From contig NZ_PCOQ01000003.1 of assembly GCF_002975275.1 (NCBI RefSeq), forward strand, positions 248,001 through 312,000: a DNA stretch of 64,000 nt. Direction: 5' to 3'. A model generated the notes under the pieces. That model did not search any database and was not told the origin of the DNA. It saw only the letters and a program-made list of their open reading frames with translations. This DNA is from Achromobacter sp. MYb9. GTDB taxonomy: Bacteria > Pseudomonadota > Gammaproteobacteria > Burkholderiales > Burkholderiaceae_B. This document shows positions 7,794 to 16,957 of the stretch, in pieces; the stretch's first letter is position 1; the number at the start of each line of letters is the position of its first letter. The translations under genes and the position numbers were made by a program.

Positions 7794-9625
7794 TCGGCGT
7801 CTCCGGAGTGGGGGCTGGCGGCGGATGCCCGCAGCATGGCCGTCACGCGTTCGCGCAACGCCTGCACTTGAACCGGCTTATGCAATAGGGGGATGCCGCG
7901 CGCGGCGGCTTCGGCCAGCCGCGCTGGATCGGTGTCGCCGCTGACCAGCAGCGCGGGCAGGTCCGGATCGTTGTATTCCTCGCGCAGGCGCTCGATCACG
8001 TGGATGCCGGTTTCGTGTTCGCGCAGGCGATAGTCGCTGATGATCAGGGCAGGGCGTTCGGCCAGCGGCAGCACGCGTTCGAACAGGGCATTGCCGCTGG
8101 TCGCCGCGATGACGCGGCATCCCCAGCTTTCAAACAGCATGGTCAGGCCGGCCAGGTTCTGGGCATCGTCGTCCACCAATAGCGCCAATTGCCCCGGTAG
8201 CCCGGCGTGCCGTGCAGTCGGCCGTGACGCGTCCGGACTGGCCTCGACGGGGCCGGTGTCAACGGCGTAAGACAGCGGCACGGCCACGCTGAATACGGTG
8301 CCGCGACCTTCTTCGGAACGCAATTCCAGCGGGTGGCCCAGCAGCCGCGCCGTGCGACGGACGATCGCCAGGCCCAGCCCCAGACCCTTGCTGCGGTCTC
8401 GTTCCGGATTGCCCAGTTGGTGGAATTCCCAGAAGATCCGTTCCTGTTCGGGTTTGGGAATGCCCGCGCCGTTATCCCAGACTTCAATACGCAATTGGCC
8501 GTCGGCGCGGCGGCAGCCGACCAGCACGCGGCCACCGGCCGTATGCGTGATGGCGTTGCTGATCAGGTTGCGCAGAATGCGTTCCAGCAGCACCGGGTCC
8601 GAAAACACGCTGGCCGAGCAGGCGCGCACGCGCAGCGACATGCCTTTTTCCCTGGCCTGCGGCGCGTATTCGGCGCGCAGCTGGTCCAGCAACGGATTCA
8701 CGGGAAACCCCTGCCAGCGAGGGTCGATGACCCCGGCGTCCAGCCGCGACAGATTCAGCAAGGCATCGAAAAGGTGGCCCATGGCCGCCATCGCGCTGGC
8801 GATGTTGTCGACCAGGTAGTGGCCATGGCGGGACAGGGGCTCGTTGGTCAGCAAGCCCAGGAAGAGATTCACTGCGTGCACCGGTTGGCGCAGGTCATGG
8901 CTGGCGGCGGCGAGAAACCGGGACTTTTCCAGGTCGCTGCGTTCGGCCGCGATTTTCTCCTGGCGCACCTGTTCCAGCAGCGCGAGGTTCTCGTATCCCA
9001 GCCGCAACGCATCCAGATGCGTGCGATTCATGCGATGGATGAAGGCCAGGGTAGCGACCAGGTACGCCAGCCCGCCCGACACCAGCGCCAGATGGATGGC
9101 GGACGGCTGCGCGGCCAGCGCGATGAACATGGGCGCGAAGGCCGGTACCTCGAACGCGTACATGACGGGCAGCACCATGTAGTTCGAGTAGATGGCGCCC
9201 GTGCCCAGGCCAAAGAGGATGACGATGAAAAAGAGCTGATATTCCAGCGGAACGAAGAACGTCCAGTAGGCAAACGGCAGGCCCCACAGGATGCCGGAGC
9301 AAAGGTTCCCCACCAGCATGCGCCGCAGCCAGCGTTGCGCGGCGGCCGGATCCGCGCGACGGCGGTCGTAGGCAAACATGGCGGCCAGGCGCAGCGCGCC
9401 CACGGCAAGCGTCGCCCCGATCCACCACAGGACTTCGTTCAGGGGAAGCACGCCGTGCAACGCAAAGGCCGAAAAGCAGGCGCTGATCAGCGACCCCGCC
9501 AGCGCAAATGGGAAGCTGCGGCGCAAGGCCTCTACCTGCACCTGATGGATGCGGGCGGCATGCGATGAAGCATGCGATGCGGCGGGCGCGGAAGGGGAAG
9601 GAGACGGGCCGATGGCGGGCTGCAC
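7790..9625 (-). CDS. Hybrid sensor histidine kinase with C-terminal receiver
   Basis: A 611-residue inner-membrane kinase. The N-terminal half (about 38-198) has six hydrophobic helices and almost no periplasmic domain. A HisKA domain carries His243 in ASHDLRQPVHAVN. An ATPase domain follows, with NLISNAITHT, EVWDNGAGIP and SKGLGLGLAIV. A receiver domain (about 478-600) has VDDDAQN, Asp531 in IISDYRLREHETG, and HKPVQ. The domain order HisKA-ATPase-REC with a separate LuxR regulator is common in Bordetella-like bacteria. It is coupled to the regulator at 7158-7793 by a 4-base overlap. The signal is unknown; a multi-helix membrane sensor without periplasmic domain fits a hydrophobic or membrane-derived cue. 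Confidence 0.92.
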   Translation of the reverse strand: MQPAIGPSPSPSAPAASHASSHAARIHQVQVEALRRSFPFALAGSLISACFSAFALHGVLPLNEVLWWIGATLAVGALRLAAMFAYDRRRADPAAAQRWLRRMLVGNLCSGILWGLPFAYWTFFVPLEYQLFFIVILFGLGTGAIYSNYMVLPVMYAFEVPAFAPMFIALAAQPSAIHLALVSGGLAYLVATLAFIHRMNRTHLDALRLGYENLALLEQVRQEKIAAERSDLEKSRFLAAASHDLRQPVHAVNLFLGLLTNEPLSRHGHYLVDNIASAMAAMGHLFDALLNLSRLDAGVIDPRWQGFPVNPLLDQLRAEYAPQAREKGMSLRVRACSASVFSDPVLLERILRNLISNAITHTAGGRVLVGCRRADGQLRIEVWDNGAGIPKPEQERIFWEFHQLGNPERDRSKGLGLGLAIVRRTARLLGHPLELRSEEGRGTVFSVAVPLSYAVDTGPVEASPDASRPTARHAGLPGQLALLVDDDAQNLAGLTMLFESWGCRVIAATSGNALFERVLPLAERPALIISDYRLREHETGIHVIERLREEYNDPDLPALLVSGDTDPARLAEAAARGIPLLHKPVQVQALRERVTAMLRASAASPHSGDAE

Positions 9626-9695
9626 GGGTCTGGGGGAAGGCTACGCGCGGGAAGGGCCTGGACCGGGAAGACCCGGTGCGGAATGTAGGCGGATT

Positions 9696-11669
9696 TTAGA
9701 CCGATTGCGGCGCGACAGGGCGTATTTGCAGCACGGCGGTCAAGACGGTCTGGCCTGGCGCGGACGAGACCTCAAGCATCCCGTTCACGCGGGCAATGCG
9801 GGCATGCATGCTGCGCATGCCGACGCTGACGCCCGCTTGCCGCACGGCCGCCACGTCGAAGCCGGCGCCGTTGTCTTCGATCCGAAGCCGCAGCTCGCCA
9901 GGCGCGGGTTGCAGCAGCTGTAGTTGCACGCGGCGCGCGCGGCTGTGCTTGACCACGTTGGTCAGGGCCTCTTCCACCAACCGGGTCAGCGCCAGGCATT
10001 GCAGGGGCGTGGGCGGCGTGACCCATTGCGGCGGGAACTGCCAGCTGGACGCCAGGTCCAGTTCGTCGAAGAGTTGCACGAAGCGGTGGCGAAGCGGGGC
10101 GGCCCATTCCAGCGGCGTCGCCGGCACTTTGACGTCGGCGCTTGAACCGCTGTCGATCGTCTGGCGCAGGTCGTCGCGCAGCAGTTTCAGCATGGACAGA
10201 AATTGCTGGCCCTGTAGTGGCGCCTTGGCCTGTTCCACCATGGCCATCATGCGTACCAGCGATCCGCCCAGCCCATCATGCAGGTCATGCGCGATCTGCA
10301 ACCGTTCCTGCAGACGGGTGTTGCTCATGGCCAGCGCGTGCTCGCGCTCCAAGGTGTCGGCCAGTTCCGTGCGAGCCTGCGCGATGCCGTCCGCCAGTTC
10401 GTGGTTGAAGCGTTCGATGCGCCGCACGTTGCGCGCATGGCGCATTCCCAGGATGGCGGACATGAAGAGGGTGACGACGATGCTGGAAACCGAGGTGTAG
10501 GTCGGCCCGGGGCCGATCAGTTTCATCATCAGCAGCAAGTCGTGGATGCTGACGGCGAAGATGATCAGCAGGCACGCCGCCAGCATCCCGTGTTCCGGTT
10601 GCCGCGTCCGCCATGCATGCCAGGAGAACTGCAGGCAGTTTCCCAGGAAAATGGCGGCGCTTCCCAGCACGCCCGCGCTCAACGCATGGGGCAGCGCGGC
10701 ATCAGGCGTGAACGCCAGCATGGCCAGCATCGCGGCCGAGACGATCCACAGTGCGCGCTCGGTGCGAGGCAGCGATTGTTCGCCGAAGCGCCAGATGAAG
10801 AGGCAGAAGCAGGCCGCATACAGCACCAGGGCCATGGCGTTGGCGCGCGCCGCCATCAGGGTGCTGGCGAACGGCCAGGGGTCCGTCGCCAGCACGTTGG
10901 CGACGAACAGCACCCAGAACAGCGCCATCAGCGCGTACCAGCCGTAGGTGGTCTGTTCGCGGCGGACGATCCAGATGCAGAAGAACAGCGCGCCCAGAAC
11001 GCCGGAGACGATCAGGTTCAGCACGTACAGGGTGCGGTTCGTCCACCACAGGTCTTCCTGCAGGGCCTGCATGGCCCGCGATCCGCCCAGGTGGACCGGG
11101 CCCATGCCCGGCGTCTGCTGCCATAGGCCGACCACGCGCACCCACAGCGTGTTCACGCCGTCGTGCAGCAAGGCTTCGGGCAGGCGCCAGTAGCGCGGCA
11201 TGTTCCAGCTGCGCGACAGCGGCTCCGTCAGGTGCGGATCGCGCCAGATCAGTTCATCGTTGATGAAGATCTCGCCGGCCATGACCACGGATTCGAGCGT
11301 CAGGCCGACCGATCCGGCTTGCGCGCCGGGGCATTGGCGTTGCCAGTCGATGCGGTACCAGACCGTGCCGCTGTAGTCCGGCCACCGCTTCGCCCAGTCG
11401 TCGGGCAGCGTGACCGGCAGCCAGGGCGAGGCGTCAGGCCGGCTGCCGTCGGCCGCGCCCTGGGCGGCGGCGATGGACAGCACCTGGACTGTGCAGGCCG
11501 CAGGCGACGCGGGCGCGGCTTCGGCCAGGGCCGGGACCAGAAGCGCGCACAGCGCCAGCCAGCATGCGAACCACCCCCTCAGTCCAGCAAGCCCCGCGCG
11601 CGCGCGGTATGCACCGCCCGCGTGCGCGAGGAGACTGCCAGTTTGCGGTAGATGTGCTTGATGTGACAT
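9696..11669 (-). CDS. 7TMR-DISM-type sensor histidine kinase
   Basis: A 657-residue kinase. A signal-like segment at about 30-51 precedes a periplasmic jelly-roll/galactose-binding-like domain (about 80-200: WYRIDW, GEIFINDELIW, NTLWVRVVG). Seven hydrophobic helices follow (about 214-410), then a HisKA_3 transmitter with His464 in AHDLHDGLGGSLV and an ATPase domain with EEALTNVVKHS and RIEDNGAGF. This is the 7TMR-DISM layout, thought to sense carbohydrate-like ligands. The first ATG lies 91 bases inside the upstream regulator gene; a later CTG just before LRGWFACW would give a cleaner signal peptide, so the true start is uncertain. It pairs with the LuxR regulator at 11579-12262. Confidence 0.88.
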   Translation of the reverse strand: MSHQAHLPQTGSLLAHAGGAYRARAGLAGLRGWFACWLALCALLVPALAEAAPASPAACTVQVLSIAAAQGAADGSRPDASPWLPVTLPDDWAKRWPDYSGTVWYRIDWQRQCPGAQAGSVGLTLESVVMAGEIFINDELIWRDPHLTEPLSRSWNMPRYWRLPEALLHDGVNTLWVRVVGLWQQTPGMGPVHLGGSRAMQALQEDLWWTNRTLYVLNLIVSGVLGALFFCIWIVRREQTTYGWYALMALFWVLFVANVLATDPWPFASTLMAARANAMALVLYAACFCLFIWRFGEQSLPRTERALWIVSAAMLAMLAFTPDAALPHALSAGVLGSAAIFLGNCLQFSWHAWRTRQPEHGMLAACLLIIFAVSIHDLLLMMKLIGPGPTYTSVSSIVVTLFMSAILGMRHARNVRRIERFNHELADGIAQARTELADTLEREHALAMSNTRLQERLQIAHDLHDGLGGSLVRMMAMVEQAKAPLQGQQFLSMLKLLRDDLRQTIDSGSSADVKVPATPLEWAAPLRHRFVQLFDELDLASSWQFPPQWVTPPTPLQCLALTRLVEEALTNVVKHSRARRVQLQLLQPAPGELRLRIEDNGAGFDVAAVRQAGVSVGMRSMHARIARVNGMLEVSSAPGQTVLTAVLQIRPVAPQSV

Positions 11670-12262
11670 TCGACGGTGTAGCGCGACAGGAACAGCTGCT
11701 CGGCGATTTCTCGATTGGCAAGCCCTTCGGCCACCAGGCGAAGGATCTGGCTTTCGCGGGGGCTAAGTATCTCACCGCTTGGCGTACCGGGCTGTTCCGC
11801 GGGCCGGGGGCGCAGTTCTTCGATGATGCGCCGCGCGACGAAGGGATCGATCGGCGCGCCGCCTCGCAGCACGCTGCGCAAGGACAGCGCAACTTCGATG
11901 TCGTCGCGTTCCTTCAGCACATAGCCCGTCGCGCCGGCGCGCAACGCCGCCAGGATCGCGTCTTCCGTGCACCAGGCGGAAATGACCAGGATGGCCAGGC
12001 CGGGGTCGGCCGCGTGCATCTCGGCGATCAGGTCGATGCCGCTGCCGTCCGGCAGGCCCAGATCCACCAGCGCCAGCGCGACCGGCTGGTTGGCCAGGCA
12101 GGCCCGCGCCTCGACCAGCGACCCGGCGTAGACCAGGGCGTCGGGCTGATACCCAAGTTGCAGCAGCAGTCCTTCCAGCCGGCGGCAGACCAGGGGTTCG
12201 TCTTCCACCAGCAGCACCGGCGCCGGCAGGGTGAGTTCGGGGGCTTGCAGGGTGTCGGACAT
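11579..12262 (-). CDS. NarL/FixJ-type response regulator (LuxR HTH)
   Basis: A 227-residue regulator with a receiver domain (acidic pocket VEDEP at 19-23, Asp67 in LVDLGLPDG, Lys in VLKERDD) and a LuxR helix-turn-helix near 160-220 (LSPRESQILRLV, RYTVECHIKHIYRKL). It overlaps the start of the 7TMR-DISM kinase by 91 bases and is the first gene of the four-gene minus-strand signalling set. It presumably receives phosphate from that HisKA_3 kinase, as NarX/NarL-like pairs do. Its target genes are unknown; the divergent chemoreceptor and the convergent peptide locus are both candidates by position only. Confidence 0.92.
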   Translation of the reverse strand: MSDTLQAPELTLPAPVLLVEDEPLVCRRLEGLLLQLGYQPDALVYAGSLVEARACLANQPVALALVDLGLPDGSGIDLIAEMHAADPGLAILVISAWCTEDAILAALRAGATGYVLKERDDIEVALSLRSVLRGGAPIDPFVARRIIEELRPRPAEQPGTPSGEILSPRESQILRLVAEGLANREIAEQLFLSRYTVECHIKHIYRKLAVSSRTRAVHTARARGLLD

Positions 12263-12373
12263 AAGGGGGAGGGCTGGAAAGGCGGGATCGCCCGATTCTA
12301 ATTGTGAGGGGGGCGTGGACAGGGCGGCTATCCCTGGAAACAGGTAAAAGCCGAAAATTCAAGGGTTTACCCC

Positions 12374-12400
12374 TAAAGTCCGGGCCGGGAATGCCGTAAG
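12374..12400 (+). promoter_or_regulatory. Sigma-28 (FliA)-like promoter of the chemoreceptor gene
   Basis: TAAAGTCC at 12374-12381, an 11-base spacer, and GCCGTAAG at 12393-12400. The E. coli FliA consensus is TAAAGTTT-N11-GCCGATAA; 6 of 8 and 5 of 8 positions agree and the spacer is exact. It sits 80 bases before the start of a methyl-accepting chemotaxis protein, which is the expected class of target. Confidence 0.6.
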
Positions 12401-12480
12401 CCCATCGTGGCCGTCGGTTTTCGACCGTGGGCCGTGGACCCGTGTCCTCCGATATGGGCAGTGGCTGAAATAAGGCAAGC

Positions 12481-14340
12481 ATGAAAATTACCTCGTTGCG
12501 CAACCGGATCCTGTTGATTACTTGCTTTACCGTTGTCGGCGCCCTGGTGCTGTCCGGGATCACGACCTACCAGATCGTCCGCAGCAACATGATGGCGACG
12601 ATCTCCGGCAACCTGGACGCCATTGCCGCCGGCAATGCCAGCGCCATCGAACGCTGGTCCGAGGACAAGGCCCAGGCCGTCGTTGCGACCGCCGCCGTGG
12701 TTGAAAAAGGCGACCCTCGCGGCCTGACCAAATTGATGGGCGAAACCAACGGCTTTCCCATTTCCACCATTGGGTGGTCCGACAAGACCTTTTTCTCGAC
12801 CACGCAGGTGGCGGCCGACTACGATCCCACGGCGCGCCCCTGGTACAAAAGCGCGGTCGCGGCGGGCAAGCTGACGGTCACCAAGCCGTATGGCGATTCG
12901 GGCACGGGCAAGCTCTATGTGGCGTTCACCACGCCGATGATCCGCGGCGGCCAGACGACGGGCGTGTTGAGCGGCGCCGTCCCGCTGGACGGCATCCAGA
13001 ACATCATCCGCGCGATCCGTCCCACGCCGTCCAGCCTGGCTTTCGTGGTGGCGACCGACGGACAGGTCATTGCGCACGTGAACGACAAGCTGGCGCTCAA
13101 GCCCTCCACGGACGTGGCGCCTGAACTGACGCCTGCCGCGCTGTCGGCAATGTTGCGCGACGGCGCCGAACCGTTGACCGTCAACCTGGATGGGGTGCCA
13201 AAGCTGCTCAAGGCCCGCCGCATTCCCGGCACGGACTGGTCGCTGGTGATCGCGCTGGACAGCGCCGAAGCCACCGCTGGCCTGGCGCAGGTGCTGAACG
13301 CTACATTGATCTCGCTGGTGGTGCTGACGCTGCTGGCCGTGGCCATCGCAAGCGTGGTGACCTCCCGCGCGTTCAAGCGTCTGTCGGCCGTGCGCGACGC
13401 GATGGACACCATCGGCTCCGGCGACGGCGACATGACGCATCGCCTGGAAGTCGTGGGCCATGACGAAGTGGCGCAGATCTCGTCGTCGTTCAACGCGTTT
13501 GTCGACAAAATCAGCACGGTGATGCTGGACGTGCGCACGGGCGTGCATTCGATGTCCGCCGCCACCAGCGAAATCGACATGGGCAACCGCGACCTGTCGC
13601 AGCGCACTGAAACGTCGGCGGGGTCCCTGCAGGAAACGTCGTCGGCGCTGACGCAGCTGACCTCCAGCGTCCGCCAGACGGAAGAGGCGGCGCAGCACGC
13701 CACGCGCCTGGCCACGGAAGCCAGCTCCGCTGCGGAACGTGGCGGTCAGGTCGTCACGGACGCGGTGACGACGATGAGCGCCATTTCGCAATCGTCGCAA
13801 CGCATCACCGAGATCATCAGCGTGATCGACGGCATTGCCTTCCAGACCAACATCCTGGCGCTGAACGCGGCCGTCGAAGCCGCGCGCGCTGGCGAGCAAG
13901 GCCGCGGCTTTGCCGTCGTGGCGGGCGAAGTCCGCACCTTGGCGCAGCGCAGCGCGGCATCGGCGCAAGAGATCCGGACGCTGATCCAGGCGTCGGTCGA
14001 AAACGTCAAGAGCGGCACCGAACGCGTGCAAGCCGCCGGTTCCACCATGAGCGAGATTGTCGAAGGCATTTCGCGCGTGCAGCGGCTGGTGGCCGAAATC
14101 CACGGCGCGGTGACCGAGCAAAGCGTCGGCATCAGCCAGATCGACCGCAGCGTGGCGGACATGGACCAGGCAACGCAGCAGAACGCGGCACTGGTGGAAG
14201 AGTCGGCGGCAGCGTCGGCCATGCTCAGCGATCAGGCTCGCTTGCTGGCCGATACCGTGGCGCGCTTCAAATTGCGTGACCAGGCCCCTGATTCGGCGCC
14301 CCGCATGCTGGCTTTGCCGCAGTCGGCACCGGCCTATTGA
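12481..14340 (+). CDS. Methyl-accepting chemotaxis protein with dCache_1 sensor
   Basis: A 619-residue chemoreceptor. TM1 is at about 10-30, a periplasmic dCache_1 domain at about 35-270, TM2 at about 278-300, then HAMP and a long cytoplasmic coiled-coil signalling domain. The signalling tip reads [20 protein letters not shown], and [16 protein letters not shown] follows. The sensor contains Arg119, Trp121, Tyr122, Tyr137 and Asp139 with the same spacing as the published amino-acid-binding motif of dCache_1AA receptors such as PctA, so amino acids are the likely attractants. No C-terminal NWETF-like pentapeptide is present. A sigma-28-like promoter precedes it and a strong hairpin follows. 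The motif match is by eye. Confidence 0.95.
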   Translation: MKITSLRNRILLITCFTVVGALVLSGITTYQIVRSNMMATISGNLDAIAAGNASAIERWSEDKAQAVVATAAVVEKGDPRGLTKLMGETNGFPISTIGWSDKTFFSTTQVAADYDPTARPWYKSAVAAGKLTVTKPYGDSGTGKLYVAFTTPMIRGGQTTGVLSGAVPLDGIQNIIRAIRPTPSSLAFVVATDGQVIAHVNDKLALKPSTDVAPELTPAALSAMLRDGAEPLTVNLDGVPKLLKARRIPGTDWSLVIALDSAEATAGLAQVLNATLISLVVLTLLAVAIASVVTSRAFKRLSAVRDAMDTIGSGDGDMTHRLEVVGHDEVAQISSSFNAFVDKISTVMLDVRTGVHSMSAATSEIDMGNRDLSQRTETSAGSLQETSSALTQLTSSVRQTEEAAQHATRLATEASSAAERGGQVVTDAVTTMSAISQSSQRITEIISVIDGIAFQTNILALNAAVEAARAGEQGRGFAVVAGEVRTLAQRSAASAQEIRTLIQASVENVKSGTERVQAAGSTMSEIVEGISRVQRLVAEIHGAVTEQSVGISQIDRSVADMDQATQQNAALVEESAAASAMLSDQARLLADTVARFKLRDQAPDSAPRMLALPQSAPAY

Positions 14341-14361
14341 GGCCTTCGCGGGTCCCATCGC

Positions 14362-14386
14362 CTCCCGCCTGGCAAGCAGGCGGGAG
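14362..14386 (+). terminator. Hairpin after chemoreceptor gene
   Basis: A perfect 10-base-pair inverted repeat (14362-14371 with 14377-14386) with a 5-base loop starts 22 bases after the chemoreceptor stop. Only two T residues follow, so it is a strong hairpin but a weak canonical intrinsic terminator. Confidence 0.45.
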
Positions 14387-14446
14387 TTGCCTGTCAGCCT
14401 GGTTGGCCGCAGAATCTGCGAAGCCCAAGAACTGAACAGAGGATGA

Positions 14447-15256
14447 ATGATGGTTGACCACGCAGCGCCCGTCCCAGCAAGTTGCTTGATTCCAACCGCA
14501 CTGGGAAGAATCCACGCCCGGATCTGGCCAGCCGGAGACGCCCAGGCAGCCGGCGCGCCGATCGTTCTGCTGCATGACTCGCTAGGGTGCGTGGACCTGT
14601 GGCGCGACTTTCCCGCCAAGCTGGCGCAGTCCACGGGGCGTGCCGTGATCGCTTATGACCGGCTGGGCTTCGGCCAGTCGGATCCGCATCCTGGCCATCT
14701 TTTGCCGGACTTCGTGGCCAATGAAGCGGAGGACGCCTTCGCCGCCCTGGCGAACCATTTCGAGCTCCCCCGCTTTCTCGTTTTCGGCCATAGCGTCGGC
14801 GGCGGGATGGCGGTGTCGGTCGCCGCCGCGTTCGGGCAACGCTGCATTGGCGTCATGACCGAATCCGCCCAGGAATTCGTGGAAGACCGTACCCTGGAGG
14901 GCATCCGCGTGGCGGGCGAGCAATTCAAGGACCCGGCCCAGTTGGACCGTCTGAAGCGCTATCACGGCGAGAAGGCACAGTGGGTGCTGGATGCCTGGGT
15001 CAAGACCTGGCAGTCGGCCGAGTTCGCCGATTGGAATCTGGACGCGGTCCTGCCGCGCGTCACGGCGCCGCTCTTGGCCATCCATGGCGAAAACGACGAG
15101 TACGGCTCCATGCGCCATCCCGAAAAGCTGGTGGCCCTGGCAGGCGGACCGGCGTCGATGCTGCCGATGCCGGGTTGCGGCCATGTGCCCCATCGCGAGC
15201 GAGAAGACGCCGTGCTGGAAGCGGTGCGCGAATTCCTGTCCCCCAACGGCATCTGA
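14447..15256 (+). CDS. Alpha/beta-fold hydrolase
   Basis: A 269-residue hydrolase of the alpha/beta superfamily. The nucleophile elbow is GHSVGGG at about residue 110, with Ser as nucleophile. The oxyanion region is VLLHDSLG near 44-51, and the usual acid and base are supplied by GENDEYGSM (Asp) and GCGHVPHRE (His) near the C-terminus. AYDRLGFGQSDP is the typical strand-4 segment. AGAGG lies upstream of ATG 14447; a second ATG follows immediately at 14450. It stands alone between the chemoreceptor hairpin and a possible sigma-28 promoter. The family includes esterases, haloperoxidases and ring-cleavage hydrolases; the substrate cannot be told from the sequence. Confidence 0.9.
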   Translation: MMVDHAAPVPASCLIPTALGRIHARIWPAGDAQAAGAPIVLLHDSLGCVDLWRDFPAKLAQSTGRAVIAYDRLGFGQSDPHPGHLLPDFVANEAEDAFAALANHFELPRFLVFGHSVGGGMAVSVAAAFGQRCIGVMTESAQEFVEDRTLEGIRVAGEQFKDPAQLDRLKRYHGEKAQWVLDAWVKTWQSAEFADWNLDAVLPRVTAPLLAIHGENDEYGSMRHPEKLVALAGGPASMLPMPGCGHVPHREREDAVLEAVREFLSPNGI

Positions 15257-15290
15257 GGCGTCCGGGCGGCGGCCGGGGCGGCGTTACGGC

Positions 15291-15317
15291 TTAATTTTCC
15301 GGGCATCCTGCCGTTAG
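15291..15317 (+). promoter_or_regulatory. Possible second sigma-28 (FliA)-like promoter
   Basis: TTAATTTT at 15291-15298, an 11-base spacer, and GCCGTTAG at 15310-15317. Six of eight positions agree with the FliA consensus in each half and the spacing is exact. It lies 65 bases before the ATG of the 512-residue unknown protein. Weaker evidence than the chemoreceptor promoter because the target has no known link to motility. Confidence 0.4.
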
Positions 15318-15381
15318 GACTACGAGAACGCCGGATAAATCTGGGCAGGCCTTGCCCACGCGCTGGGACGACACCGCCACC

Positions 15382-16920
15382 ATGACCGCCATCAGTTCGC
15401 CGGGAGGGCTGCAAAGCACCATCCCGTTCAGTACCGCCCACGTCGTCGCGCGCGCGCCGGCCACCACGCTGACGGGCGCCGCGTCCGCCTCGACCCGGGT
15501 CGCGTTGGGCCAGCCGGCATCGGCCACCCATTCCACGCTCTATACGCAGACCGGCGCGATCACGGATTCCCTGTCGGCGCTGATGTCCCGCAACATGCGC
15601 GCGGGCAACCCGTTCCAGGACGTGGGCGCGGCGTTGCTGGGCCGCTTTCGAGCCGATGGCGGCAACTATGCCCAATCGGTGTCGGCGCCCGGCGTGCCGG
15701 CGCAGACATCGTCGGACAGCGCGCTGTCTTCCCGGTTGAGCCTGCAGGGCGACAACACCGTGTCGTTGCGCATCGCCACCGCCAGCGGCGCCAAGGTCGA
15801 GATTTCCCTGGCGCGCGGCCAGGACGGCATGGCGGTGCAGATCGACGTGACCGACGGCACGTTGACCGAGGACGAGCGCAATGCGATCGCGGCCCTGTCC
15901 GGCGCCTTCGAAGATGCGCTGGAGGGGCTGTCCCACGTGCCGCCGCGGCTGGATGTCGCCGGCCTGGCGGATGTCGACCCCGCCATCCTGTCGTCGGTGA
16001 ATCTGCGCGCCGTGACGCGGGCCAATGGCGTTGCGGTGCAGGCCATCGAATTCCAGGCCGACAGCGGGCAGCGGTCAATCACGTACACGGGCCCCGCCGG
16101 CGAAGTCAGCGTCAACGCCGACCTGAGCAAGCCCGCCACCTTCGGCACCGCCGAGCAGCAGGCGGCGGCCATCGACAAGGCGTTGCTGCAGTTTGATGGC
16201 GCGCGGCGTCGCGGCGACGGCGACGAAGCGCTGATGGCCATGTTCAAGAGTGCCTTCTCCGCCGTGCACAGCAGTTATGGCGCCGCGCAAACCGAACGGT
16301 CGCAGCCGGCCGGAACGGTTGTTCGCGTACCCGCGTCTGCGTCCCATCGCGCCTTGCTGTCCGGTCTGGCGGATTACTCCGCGTCGATCACGCAGGAATC
16401 GAAGCGCGTGAATCCGGGGCGCCCGGAGGAGATCGACGGCTTTTCGTTGCGGGTGTCGCAGAGCAGCAAGGTCGCGGGGCGGGCCGGATCGAACCTGGCC
16501 GTGACGCAGGAACAGCGGTCCGCGCTGGACGCCAGCTTCCACAAGCCGTTGTCGGCGCACCAGCCGCTGGCGCTGACCTCGGACAAGTCGTCGCAGAGTT
16601 ATCTCTACTACCAGGTCAAAGATTCGGTCAGCACCCGCACCGAGCTGGCAGAGGAGCGTGGCGGCCTGACCCTGGCATCGATGACGCAGTCTCGCAACCT
16701 GTCCATGCAGGTGTCCAGGTTCGTGGGCGGAGAGCGCGTGGAACTCACCGTCATTCCTACGGTAGATACGGTCACGCATGACCTGCTGCCGATGCTGCGC
16801 GCCGCGCAACTGGACGGGCAGGAAGAAGACAGCAGGCAGCCGCGCGACCAGACCGAGACGATCCTGCGCCGCAGGTACCACGATCTGGCGCGATCGGTCG
16901 CGGCATTGCAACAGGGGTGA
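15382..16920 (+). CDS. Uncharacterised 512-residue protein
   Basis: I do not recognise this family. The ATG at 15382 gives MTAISSPGGLQST; a TTG at 15352 would add ten residues but has no better ribosome site. There is no signal peptide or membrane helix. The N-terminal 80 residues are Ser/Thr/Ala-rich and low in charge, like a flexible or secreted-type tail. A middle part (about 115-290) alternates beta-rich segments such as NTVSLRIATASGAKVEISLA and AIEFQADSGQRSITYTG. The last 30 residues are charged and helical (RDQTETILRRRYHDLARSVA). A FliA-like promoter lies just upstream. The UvrA2 gene starts 37 bases after it. It could be a flagellum-associated or exported protein, but function is unknown. 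Confidence 0.85.
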   Translation: MTAISSPGGLQSTIPFSTAHVVARAPATTLTGAASASTRVALGQPASATHSTLYTQTGAITDSLSALMSRNMRAGNPFQDVGAALLGRFRADGGNYAQSVSAPGVPAQTSSDSALSSRLSLQGDNTVSLRIATASGAKVEISLARGQDGMAVQIDVTDGTLTEDERNAIAALSGAFEDALEGLSHVPPRLDVAGLADVDPAILSSVNLRAVTRANGVAVQAIEFQADSGQRSITYTGPAGEVSVNADLSKPATFGTAEQQAAAIDKALLQFDGARRRGDGDEALMAMFKSAFSAVHSSYGAAQTERSQPAGTVVRVPASASHRALLSGLADYSASITQESKRVNPGRPEEIDGFSLRVSQSSKVAGRAGSNLAVTQEQRSALDASFHKPLSAHQPLALTSDKSSQSYLYYQVKDSVSTRTELAEERGGLTLASMTQSRNLSMQVSRFVGGERVELTVIPTVDTVTHDLLPMLRAAQLDGQEEDSRQPRDQTETILRRRYHDLARSVAALQQG

Positions 16921-16957
16921 GCCGCCGCGGTTCGCGGCGTCCATTATTATTCCTGGC

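Noticed and set aside
12373-14634. A 753-residue open frame on the minus strand
   Set aside because: It is antisense to the chemoreceptor and hydrolase genes, with low-complexity Arg/His/Gly composition and no domain; it is a high-GC shadow.
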